Of a stretch of 64,000 nt of DNA, positions 27,506 to 36,583 are shown in pieces (the stretch's first letter is position 1; every line of letters begins with the position of its first letter). The notes below the pieces were generated by a model, which worked only from the letters and a program-made list of their open reading frames with translations, did not search any database and had not been told where the DNA came from. Source of the DNA: Alcanivorax sp. S71-1-4 (lineage in GTDB: Bacteria; Pseudomonadota; Gammaproteobacteria; Pseudomonadales; Alcanivoracaceae); the NCBI RefSeq assembly GCF_009846755.1, contig NZ_AQOR01000012.1, positions 42,451 through 106,450 of the forward strand, given 5' to 3'. Both the position numbers and the translations under genes were made by a program.

Positions 27506-27676
27506 CGTCACCTCCGGTTTCAGGCCTTCACGAAGACCTCACAATAATTACACAGCTTGTCACGCACACCGATTGTACAAACGTACCAGTAAGCAGCGAT
27601 ACCAGAACAACAATCATCCAGGTGCCAGCCCAGCCTGTCAGGCGGCGCGCTTTATGGCCACAGGGGAGCAGTGACA

Positions 27677-30640
27677 ATGCCAGCCCATTTCCGTCTTTCA
27701 TTTTCCGCGGCGATGCTCGCCGCCAGTGTCAGCCTGTTATCCGCCTGCGGCGGCGGTGGCGGCAGCAGCCACCGCGCCGGCAATGACGGCGGCGACACCG
27801 ACCCGCCACCGCAATTCAGCGAAGGGCGCACCTTCGAGATACAGCCCGGCCCGGACGCCACCACCGACATGGTCGCCGCCATGATCCAGCTGCGCCCCAA
27901 AGACACCCTCGCCTTCGGCTGCGGCTTTTTCGAGCTGGACCAGGGGTTGCTGATCCAGGCCACGGAGAACGTGCTGATCAAGGGCTGCGGACGCGACAGG
28001 ACGGTGCTGTCGTTCCGTGACTCGATCAACGTCACCGGGCTCGAAGCCCTGAACGTGCGCGGCATTACCGTGCAGGACCTGACCATTCTCGATTCGCCTG
28101 GCGACGCCTTCAAACTCAAGGGCGTCAAATGGGGCACGCTGAAAAACATCCGCGCCATCTGGTCCGGCGGTGGCGGCCAGATCACTGCCAACAACATGGC
28201 GCAGCGTCTGAACGTGGCCTGCACGACGCCACCGATGAACGAAGGCGACCCTGCACCGGATTACGTGCCCAGCTCCAGCAGCGGCCGCTACGGCATTTAC
28301 CCGGTGGAATCGGAAAACATCCTGGTCGACAACGCCGAGTCCATCGGCGCCTCCGACGCCGGCATTTATGTCGGCCAGACCAACACCGCCATCATCCGCA
28401 ACAGCCGCGCCGCCTATAACGTCATGGGCTTCGAAATCGAAAACGTCCAGGGTGGCGAATACGACAGCAACCTGGCCGAGTGCAACACTGGCGGTTTCCT
28501 GATCTACGATCTGGAAAACATCACCCAGTATGGCGACACCTCGGTGATGGTCGACAACATTGCGCGCAACAACAACACCTACAATTTTGCCCACAGCGGG
28601 CTGGTGTCCATGGTGCCGCGCGGCTCCGGCCTGATCACGCTCGGTTATGACAATATCGAAGTGTTCAACAACGTCTTCGAGGACCACAGCACCGCCGCCG
28701 TGCTCTACATCAGCTATGAACTCATCGACGGCCCTGGCGGCACGGCCGACAAGAAACTCGACCCTTACACCGAAGGGCTGCATATCCATCACAACGTGAT
28801 GCGCAACTCCGGCTATTCGCTGCCGCCGCCGGATCTGGGTGCGGCGCTCAGCGGCAATATCGAAACCCTGCTGCCCACACTGATCGGCCTGAAAAACCTG
28901 CCGACGCTGAACAATCCGGCGGAGCTGCTGAGCAGCCTGCAGAATCTGGCCAACCTCGGCCGGGGCGCGCACATCGTCTGGGACGGCCTGCTCGATGACC
29001 TGGACGACGACTGCCCCTATCCGCTCGACGCCAACGGCCAGCCGGTGCCGGCCGATGCCAACGGCAAGCCGATTCACACCAACGCACACCCGAACCCCGG
29101 CTGCCACTACAATGCCTACAAGTTCAACGATCAGGGTGAGCGCAAGCTGCCGCAATGGGGCGCCTGCTTCCACAGCAACACACTCGACGACGACAGCGCG
29201 CCGTATCTGAACATCCACGGCACCGACGGCCTGGAACTGGTCATCGCGCTGGCCAGCCAGGACTTGTCCATTCTCTCCCCGACCGGCCTGATGGAGATTC
29301 TCGGCGGCCTGCTGAATTTCCCGTCGGACACCGATATGTCAGTGCATGCCTGCGAACTGCCTGCACTGCCGCGCGTGACCATTCCACCGTTCGAACCCAG
29401 CGGCGACGTGGACCCGGCACTGTCCGAGGAATACATCCGGCAATTGTGCGAAGCCGATGTCGGCGACAGCGACATCAATCGCGCCGCACTGGATGTGAAC
29501 TGCCCGCTGCTGTCGCAGTACAACCTGTTTGCCGATCCGCAGGACCCACGCAGCCAGCCCCACGAAGGCGGCGTGCCGTTCGTGCTCAATACCAAACTGT
29601 TTTCCGATTACGCCAGCAAATACCGCGTGGCCTTTATTCCGCCCGGCACGCAGGTCGCGTTCCGGGATGGCCAGCACGGCAACAACCCGAACGGCACGCT
29701 GATGTTCCCGGTCGGCACCGTGCTGGCGAAGACGTTCGCCTTCACCGACGAGGCCGGCGGCACCGAACAACTGGTGGAAACGCGCCTGCTGATCAAACGC
29801 CTGAGTCAGAGCGGCAAGCCGTTCTGGGAAGGGCTGCCCTATGTGTGGGAAACCGACGGCAGCGGCGCGAGGGTGGCCCGGCTGGCCATGGGCGGCGCCT
29901 CCGTGCCGGCCCACTGGCATTTCCGCGATGCCGACACCGGCGTGCTCACCACCGGCAGCACCAGTGCCTACGCCGTGCCCAACGCCAGCCAGTGCATCAC
30001 CTGCCACGGCAACGACGACAACGAAGCCGGCAGCGCGCCCATTGGCCCGAAAGCACGCAACCTCAACCGCGCCTACGCGCCCGAAAGCGCGTTCCTGGGC
30101 ACCGATGGCCAGGCCGGTTTCCCGCGCGTGAACCAGTTGCAGTACTGGGCCGACCAGGGCCTGCTGACCGGCCTGCCGGCGCTGACACTCAACGGCGAAG
30201 GCGTGGCCACCAACATCGAGCGCCTGCCGCGCTGGAACGTGCCCGGCGACGGCACACACACCGCCGGCTCCCCGGCGGATATCGAACAGCGCCTGCGCGC
30301 CTATCTGGAAGTGAATTGCCAGCATTGTCACAACGACCGGGGCGCCGCGTCGAACACCGGCTACTACCTGGACCACTTCCGGCCCGTGAACGCCAGCTAC
30401 GGCATCTGCAAGAAACCCACCGCCACCGGCGGCGGCTCCTGTGGTCACCAGCAGGTGGTGGTGCCGGGCAGCAGTGCCACGTCCATCGTCACCTGTCGCA
30501 TGGAAGCGGAGAACGACCCGCAGCGGCTGATGCCACCGATTGCGCGCAGCGTGGCACACGATGAAGCCGTGCTGTTGATCAGGCAGTGGATTGATACCGT
30601 GGTGAGCAGCAGCTATGAAAATGGCAATGCGTGCCCGTAG
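27677..30640 (+). CDS. Lipoprotein: parallel beta-helix fused to SO2930-type diheme c cytochrome
   Basis: This 987-residue protein has a lipobox (LLSACGGGG) after a signal peptide. Its first half is a right-handed beta-helix with many short N/V/I-rich turns (NVRGITVQDLTILDS, GIYVGQTNTAIIRNS). The second half has two haem sites, CITCH (773-777) and CQHCH (881-885), in a sequence like the SO2930 diheme family. In Shewanella and others the helix protein and the diheme protein are separate neighbouring genes; here they are one chain. The site is probably the periplasmic face or outer surface of the outer membrane. The function is unknown. The ATG at 27677 is chosen over a GTG at 27671 for its GGGGAG spacing. 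Confidence 0.85.
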   Translation: MPAHFRLSFSAAMLAASVSLLSACGGGGGSSHRAGNDGGDTDPPPQFSEGRTFEIQPGPDATTDMVAAMIQLRPKDTLAFGCGFFELDQGLLIQATENVLIKGCGRDRTVLSFRDSINVTGLEALNVRGITVQDLTILDSPGDAFKLKGVKWGTLKNIRAIWSGGGGQITANNMAQRLNVACTTPPMNEGDPAPDYVPSSSSGRYGIYPVESENILVDNAESIGASDAGIYVGQTNTAIIRNSRAAYNVMGFEIENVQGGEYDSNLAECNTGGFLIYDLENITQYGDTSVMVDNIARNNNTYNFAHSGLVSMVPRGSGLITLGYDNIEVFNNVFEDHSTAAVLYISYELIDGPGGTADKKLDPYTEGLHIHHNVMRNSGYSLPPPDLGAALSGNIETLLPTLIGLKNLPTLNNPAELLSSLQNLANLGRGAHIVWDGLLDDLDDDCPYPLDANGQPVPADANGKPIHTNAHPNPGCHYNAYKFNDQGERKLPQWGACFHSNTLDDDSAPYLNIHGTDGLELVIALASQDLSILSPTGLMEILGGLLNFPSDTDMSVHACELPALPRVTIPPFEPSGDVDPALSEEYIRQLCEADVGDSDINRAALDVNCPLLSQYNLFADPQDPRSQPHEGGVPFVLNTKLFSDYASKYRVAFIPPGTQVAFRDGQHGNNPNGTLMFPVGTVLAKTFAFTDEAGGTEQLVETRLLIKRLSQSGKPFWEGLPYVWETDGSGARVARLAMGGASVPAHWHFRDADTGVLTTGSTSAYAVPNASQCITCHGNDDNEAGSAPIGPKARNLNRAYAPESAFLGTDGQAGFPRVNQLQYWADQGLLTGLPALTLNGEGVATNIERLPRWNVPGDGTHTAGSPADIEQRLRAYLEVNCQHCHNDRGAASNTGYYLDHFRPVNASYGICKKPTATGGGSCGHQQVVVPGSSATSIVTCRMEAENDPQRLMPPIARSVAHDEAVLLIRQWIDTVVSSSYENGNACP

Positions 30641-30641
30641 C

Positions 30642-30675
30642 AAAAAACCGGCGGCGCGGCAGAGCCGCCGCCGGT
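30642..30675 (-). terminator. Intrinsic terminator after the cysteine peptidase gene
   Basis: On the minus strand a strong GC stem (CCGGCGGCGGC pairing with GCCGCGCCGCCGG) is followed directly by TTTTTT. It sits between two convergent genes, so it may also slow transcripts from the left. Confidence 0.85.
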
Positions 30676-30678
30676 CGG

Positions 30679-31389
30679 TCAGGGCTGAATCAGGATGGTG
30701 TGAAAACGCATCAGCGGCAGCGGCAGGAAACGCACCTCCCAGGCCTCGTGCAACTTCGATGAGGGCAGCGTGCCCTTGATGTAGCGATTGTTTGCACCAA
30801 ACATATTGCACAGCGAAGCCTGGCCACCACTGCTGCGGTGATACACCAGCCAGTGCGCACTCCAGCCCTGGCTGTGCCCCACCAGGCCGGAATCCGCCAG
30901 GATGATCGCCGGGTAACCGGCATTGATCCAGGACTCTTCCACCGCATGACGGTGTGCGTGCCAGGCGGGCTGGTTGGCCGGGTTCATGAAGCCCCCCGGC
31001 AGCCATGGCTCGATGAACACACTGCCCGCACGCAGGCCGTGATCCTTGAGCATTTCGATAATGCGCCACGGGCTGGTGCCGGCGCCGCCACCAAACAGAT
31101 CCGGCGGGTACTGGCTGCACAGGTGCTGCATCAGCGCCTCGTCACTGCCGTGACGGTTTTTGCCCCAGCATTTGATAATGCTGGCGGCGGCGGCCTGACC
31201 GCAGGTGTTGGTCACGCCCGGCACGGTGGTCGTGAAAGCCTCCGGTTCATTCACATAGGCCGTACCGATGCGCCCTTCCGGCTCGGCCCCGGCGGCGGGC
31301 GGCTGCTGGTCAGCGTAGCGGGCCTGGGTATCCGTGACCTGTTGCCAGGCGTCGGCGTCAAACCATTGCGGTGCAGTGGCTGTGTTCAT
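30679..31389 (-). CDS. Papain/C39-like cysteine peptidase, no signal peptide
   Basis: This 236-residue protein has Cys63 in TNTCGQAAAAS, where the Cys-Gly-Gln order and small residues mimic the C39-like nucleophile helix, and His179 in GWSAHWLVYHR, followed by the Asn of NMFGANN. It lacks a signal peptide, so it acts in the cytoplasm unless exported by an unusual route, as some effectors are. The start at 31389 has GGAGGG. The nearest neighbours are unrelated envelope genes. The fold assignment is reasonable; it could also be a transglutaminase-like or amidase relative. Confidence 0.65.
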   Translation of the reverse strand: MNTATAPQWFDADAWQQVTDTQARYADQQPPAAGAEPEGRIGTAYVNEPEAFTTTVPGVTNTCGQAAAASIIKCWGKNRHGSDEALMQHLCSQYPPDLFGGGAGTSPWRIIEMLKDHGLRAGSVFIEPWLPGGFMNPANQPAWHAHRHAVEESWINAGYPAIILADSGLVGHSQGWSAHWLVYHRSSGGQASLCNMFGANNRYIKGTLPSSKLHEAWEVRFLPLPLMRFHTILIQP

Positions 31390-31520
31390 GGTGAACCCTC
31401 CTTGAATGACATGTCGTCCATGCGGGCCCCTGCCCGCCCAGCGACGCTGCCACATTCCGGAGGCGGAGCAATACCCTGGTTCAGGGGGGATGCGACAGAA
31501 ACAGACAGGGGGGCGGCAGA

Positions 31521-31547
31521 AACAGAAAAGGCGCCTCGCGGCGCCTT
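31521..31547 (-). terminator. Intrinsic terminator after the barrel cluster
   Basis: Minus-strand AGGCGCC-GCGA-GGCGCCT (31529-31546) is followed by TTTTCTGTT, a textbook stem plus T-rich tail 26 bases past the stop of the last barrel gene. Confidence 0.9.
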
Positions 31548-31572
31548 CCCTGATGGTGGCTGGCTGACGGGA

Positions 31573-32115
31573 TCAGAAGCGGAAACCCAGGCCGACCGAC
31601 AGCGCGTCCAGATCATAGTCGTCGCCGTTGAGCAGGCGGGCATATTCCACCGACACAAAGCTGTTGGTGCTCAGGTTCAGGTCGGCGCCCACGCCATAGG
31701 AAAGATCGGTCTGTGAATCCGTGTCCGACATTGTCGGCACGATACCGGTGATCTCGGCCTTGAGCTTGGAACGGGTGACACCCGCCAGCGCATACACCGA
31801 GAAACGCTCGCCCATCGGCAGGGTCGGCTTGATGTAGGCGCTGATGTAGTTGTCCACCTCGATGGTCAGCTTGGCCGGACCCTCGCTGGCCGAATCATCA
31901 CCGGCGCCAAAGCCCACACGGGCTTCCACGGCCAGATAGTCGCTCAGTTGCGCGCCAGCCTTGATGGCAATGGCGGTCGGCTCGACATCCGGCACGCCGC
32001 TTTCCTTGTATTCCACCTGCGAGAACTGCACGCCCACATAGGAATGCTGGTTGGCCATTGCTGCCGCCGGCAGGGCGGTGGCGCCCATGATCATCAGAAC
32101 AAGTCCACGTTTCAC
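31573..32115 (-). CDS. Outer-membrane beta-barrel protein, paralogue 1
   Basis: This 180-residue small barrel has a signal peptide (cleavage after AAAMA), a mature start NQHSYVGVQ, the family pattern YKESGVPDVEPTAIAIKAGAQL and a C-terminal strand LDALSVGLGFRF ending in Phe for Bam recognition. It resembles the OMP_b-brl (OmpA-like 8-strand) family, without a peptidoglycan domain. The start codon is GTG, with AGGGAG upstream. It is the last of four tandem paralogues and is closed by an intrinsic terminator. The function is unknown. Confidence 0.85.
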   Translation of the reverse strand: MKRGLVLMIMGATALPAAAMANQHSYVGVQFSQVEYKESGVPDVEPTAIAIKAGAQLSDYLAVEARVGFGAGDDSASEGPAKLTIEVDNYISAYIKPTLPMGERFSVYALAGVTRSKLKAEITGIVPTMSDTDSQTDLSYGVGADLNLSTNSFVSVEYARLLNGDDYDLDALSVGLGFRF

Positions 32116-32198
32116 GTGTTTTCACTCCCTTGGTTCACTTGAAGTCTGGTCCGGTACCGGCATGTCCTGCCGGCATCCTGCCGCTATTCAACCACAGT

Positions 32199-32711
32199 TC
32201 AGAAGCGGCGTCCCAGCCCCAGCGTCAGGGCATCCAGATCATAATCATCACCACTGACAAGGCGCCCGTACTCGATGATCGCGAAAGCACGCGGCCCCAG
32301 CTCCATTTCTGCGCCAAGCCCGTAACCCAGCCCCTTTTCGGAATCGGACACGCTGACCAGCCCGTTGTCGGCGGTCAGTTTGGCGCGGGCGGCGCCGAGC
32401 AGCGCGTAGACCGCGACGCGCTCGTTCACCGGCAGCATGAAACGTGCAAACCCGCCCAGGTAGCTGTCCATTTTCAGGTCCACACCACGGGCAGAATCAT
32501 CCTTGATGCCCAGCCCCAGCCGCACCTCAAGGCTGACATGCTCATTCACGGCACCACCGATACGCAACCCCGCAGCCAGCGGCGCAAAATCCGGGGCACC
32601 ACTTTCCTCATAAGTGACGCGGGATAATGTGGCAGACAGGTAACCCGCATCGGCGGCGGACAACAGGGGCAGCGTCAGCCCCAGCAGCAGCGTGAGCATC
32701 TGGCGTTTCAA
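32199..32711 (-). CDS. Outer-membrane beta-barrel protein, paralogue 2
   Basis: This 170-residue protein has the same build as its neighbours: a signal peptide ending near LLSAADA, GYLSATLSRVTYEESGAPDFAPLAAGLRIGGAVNE in the first two strands, then AVYALLGAARAKL, and a C-terminal YDLDALTLGLGRRF. It starts with TTG, supported by AAAGGAG at a good distance. No other domain is present. The role is unknown; small barrels of this type can be porins, adhesins or structural proteins. Confidence 0.85.
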   Translation of the reverse strand: MKRQMLTLLLGLTLPLLSAADAGYLSATLSRVTYEESGAPDFAPLAAGLRIGGAVNEHVSLEVRLGLGIKDDSARGVDLKMDSYLGGFARFMLPVNERVAVYALLGAARAKLTADNGLVSVSDSEKGLGYGLGAEMELGPRAFAIIEYGRLVSGDDYDLDALTLGLGRRF

Positions 32712-32747
32712 CGGTATTTCTCCTTTATTCGACTCTCGGAAGGTCTT

Positions 32748-32768
32748 GAAAAAGCCTGTTCCAGGCTC
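32748..32768 (-). terminator. Possible intrinsic terminator between barrel paralogues 3 and 2
   Basis: Minus-strand AGCCTG-GAA-CAGGCT (32753-32767) followed by TTTTC, about 22 bases past the stop of the 32790-33344 gene. The stem is short, so read-through into the next paralogue is likely. Confidence 0.6.
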
Positions 32769-32789
32769 GGCGTTTTTTTATCCTGGCAT

Positions 32790-33344
32790 TCAGAAACGAA
32801 GACCCAGCCCCAATGACAGCGCATCCAGATCGTAGGCATCCTCGTCGCTCTGCAGCAGGATATATTCCAGATTCACGAACGCGTTCGTCGACAGCATCAG
32901 GTCTGCGCCCAGGCCCAGCGAGATATCCGTTTCGGATTCCGATACCCGCGCACGGCTGCCGGGCACACCGACCAGCGAGCCGGTGGCCTCCAGCTTGGCG
33001 CGGGTGATGCCGCCAATGCCATAGACCGAGAAGCGCTCACCCAGCGGCACGATGGCGCGGGCGTAGACACCGAACAACTGCTTGATGTCCATCTCCACAT
33101 TCATGGTCGGGTCCGCACGCAGCGTGTCACTGGATGCGCCGGTGCCCAGACGGGCCTCAATGGCGAAGTTCTCGTTGACGGCGGTGCCCAGGCGCAGGCT
33201 CCAGGCACTCGGTTCGCTGGTATCGAAGCCTTTCTCGTCGTAGGACGTCTTCAGGTAATTCAGGCCGAGGTAAGTGTAATCATTGGCGCTGGCCAACGCG
33301 GGCAGGCACAGGCCGACAAGCAGGCCGGCAACAAGACGCTTCAT
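32790..33344 (-). CDS. Outer-membrane beta-barrel protein, paralogue 3
   Basis: This is a 184-residue member of the same tandem set, with an ATG start and a GGAG site. The signal peptide MKRLVAGLLVGLCLPALASA is followed by NDYTYLGLNYLKTSYDEKG, then RFSVYGIGGITRAKLEA, and it ends YDLDALSLGLGLRF. Spacing to the next paralogues is 80 bases on each side, typical of serial duplication. The function is not known. Confidence 0.85.
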   Translation of the reverse strand: MKRLVAGLLVGLCLPALASANDYTYLGLNYLKTSYDEKGFDTSEPSAWSLRLGTAVNENFAIEARLGTGASSDTLRADPTMNVEMDIKQLFGVYARAIVPLGERFSVYGIGGITRAKLEATGSLVGVPGSRARVSESETDISLGLGADLMLSTNAFVNLEYILLQSDEDAYDLDALSLGLGLRF

Positions 33345-33426
33345 GAATTTCTCCAGAATAAGGATGATGCAGGCGATGCTGCGTACACACTGCCTCGCCT
33401 GCCGGTTATTGTTTTTTCGTGCCCTG

Positions 33427-34065
33427 TCAGAAACGACGCGCCACCCCGATCGTCCAGGCGTTCAGATCATAATCACTGCCGCTCAGCAGGCGCGCGTATT
33501 CCAGCGAGGCAAATGCGTTGCGCCCCAGGTTCATTTCAGCACCGACGCCGTAGCTGGCGCCATTTTCGATATCTTCGGCGTCGTCGTAATAATGAGGGGA
33601 CGAAGCGGTCAACTTGGCACGGGTGCCCCCGATCAGCGCATAGAGTTTCACCTGCTCACTCACCGGCAACATAAAGCGTGCGTACGCGCCAAAGTAATGA
33701 TTGAGTTCCATGTCGTACCACGATACCGACTCATCCCCGAGACCGAACCCCCAGCGGAATTCGAGGGCGAAATGGGGGTTGAAGGCAGCCCCCAGTCGCA
33801 TGCCCGCCGCGGTAAACCGCGCGTCCGGCGCCCCGCTTTCTTCATAGTCCACCCGCGACAGCATCGCGCCCACATAGCCCGACGTCTCCGCCATCGAGGC
33901 AGCGGGCAGCAACAGGCCCAGTAACACCAGCAGATATTGACGTTTGCAACGCGCCGTTGTGGCGGTCAGTGTGGCGGTCAGCAGCGAATAGAAAACCTTC
34001 ACGCAAGCGTGCGGGCTGGCTGGCGCAACGACGCAGCCTCCCGGCGTCCGTAGACGAACTGTCAT
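33427..34065 (-). CDS. Outer-membrane beta-barrel protein, paralogue 4, with long N-terminal leader
   Basis: This 212-residue barrel matches its three neighbours from KRQYLLVLLGLLLPAASMA onwards and ends NAWTIGVARRF. The codon where the others start (before KRQ) is TGC here, not a start codon. The nearest start with a ribosome site (GGGGGA) is the ATG at 34065, which adds about 40 residues before the normal signal sequence. Either the leader is real, or the gene uses a weak GTG at 34002. It is first in the tandem set and is preceded by AT-rich promoter-like DNA at 34120-34170. Confidence 0.8.
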   Translation of the reverse strand: MTVRLRTPGGCVVAPASPHACVKVFYSLLTATLTATTARCKRQYLLVLLGLLLPAASMAETSGYVGAMLSRVDYEESGAPDARFTAAGMRLGAAFNPHFALEFRWGFGLGDESVSWYDMELNHYFGAYARFMLPVSEQVKLYALIGGTRAKLTASSPHYYDDAEDIENGASYGVGAEMNLGRNAFASLEYARLLSGSDYDLNAWTIGVARRF

Positions 34066-34173
34066 TGAATCCCCCAAAACGTGTTCTTTTAATAGCGGAC
34101 CACGAAGTCTAGCGGCTTATAACGTGGCGCAAAATAATATTAAAATGACATCGCCCAACAGGCAGACCGATTA

Positions 34174-34560
34174 TTATTCCGTGGCCAGTTGCTGCGCCAC
34201 CCACCAGGTGGTGCCGCCGGCATCCCGGAAACCGCCGCGCCGGTCTGCATCCTGCTTCTGCGCGGGTGCCTGCACCGCCTCGGCACCCGCCGCAATGGCC
34301 CGCGCATAGGTGTCGTCCACATCCCGCACATAGAGATGAATATGGGCCGGCTGCGCAGGCCAGCCGGGCTGGCCGTCGGCGAGCATGATCACGGTGTCGT
34401 CGATGCGCACTTCGCCATGCAGAATAGTATTGTCGTCGCGGCGCACCATACGCAGCCGCTCGGCCGCAAATACCTTGACCAGGAAATCAATCGTGTCCTG
34501 CGCGCCCTGCAAAACCAGGTAGGGCGATACGCTGTTATAACCGTCCGGTTTGAAAGCCAT
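34174..34560 (-). CDS. PhnB-like VOC family protein
   Basis: This 128-residue vicinal-oxygen-chelate protein shows SPYLVLQGAQDTIDFLVKVFAAE, MLADGQPGW, HIHLYVRDVDDTYARAIAAGAE and FRDAGGTTWWVAQQ, the pattern of the PhnB/YjdN group. It follows yjdM (phnA) in the same direction, the same pairing as E. coli yjdN-yjdM. No catalytic activity is established for this group, and despite the names there is no link here to phosphonate genes. Confidence 0.85.
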   Translation of the reverse strand: MAFKPDGYNSVSPYLVLQGAQDTIDFLVKVFAAERLRMVRRDDNTILHGEVRIDDTVIMLADGQPGWPAQPAHIHLYVRDVDDTYARAIAAGAEAVQAPAQKQDADRRGGFRDAGGTTWWVAQQLATE

Positions 34561-34596
34561 CCTGCTGCCCTCCTGCCGTGGCGACGGTCTGTGCCG

Positions 34597-34935
34597 TCAC
34601 GCCTTTCTGACAAATTCCGATTTCAGCTTCATGGGCCCGATGCCGTCGATCTTGCAGTCAATATCGTGATCGCCATCGACCAGCCGGATGCCCTTCACTT
34701 TAGTGCCCACCTTGACCACCAGCGACGAGCCCTTGACCTTGAGATCCTTGATGACCGTCACCGTATCACCGTCGGCCAGCGGATTGCCATTGGCATCACG
34801 GACCACCTTCTCATCCAGCGCAGCGGCTTCCCCCGAAGCAGACCACTCGTGGCCGCACTCCGGGCATACCAGCAGGTTGCGGTCTTCGTAGGCGTACGCC
34901 GAGGCGCACTGCGGGCAGGCGGGCAATTCACTCAT
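34597..34935 (-). CDS. yjdM: Zinc-ribbon alkylphosphonate utilisation-like protein YjdM (PhnA)
   Basis: This 112-residue protein has an N-terminal zinc ribbon (CPQC, then CPEC 16 residues on) and a C-terminal SH3-like domain ([36 protein letters not shown]). The length and order match E. coli YjdM. The start lies one base past the prfC stop, so it is probably co-transcribed with prfC. The function is unknown. Confidence 0.93.
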   Translation of the reverse strand: MSELPACPQCASAYAYEDRNLLVCPECGHEWSASGEAAALDEKVVRDANGNPLADGDTVTVIKDLKVKGSSLVVKVGTKVKGIRLVDGDHDIDCKIDGIGPMKLKSEFVRKA

Positions 34936-34936
34936 G

Positions 34937-36514
<1,578 letters not shown>

Positions 36515-36583
36515 ACAGGGCCTCAACACAGTGCGGGGCGCAGTATAGACCGCCAGCGGTGGCGGCAAAACCGCCGTCACCGC

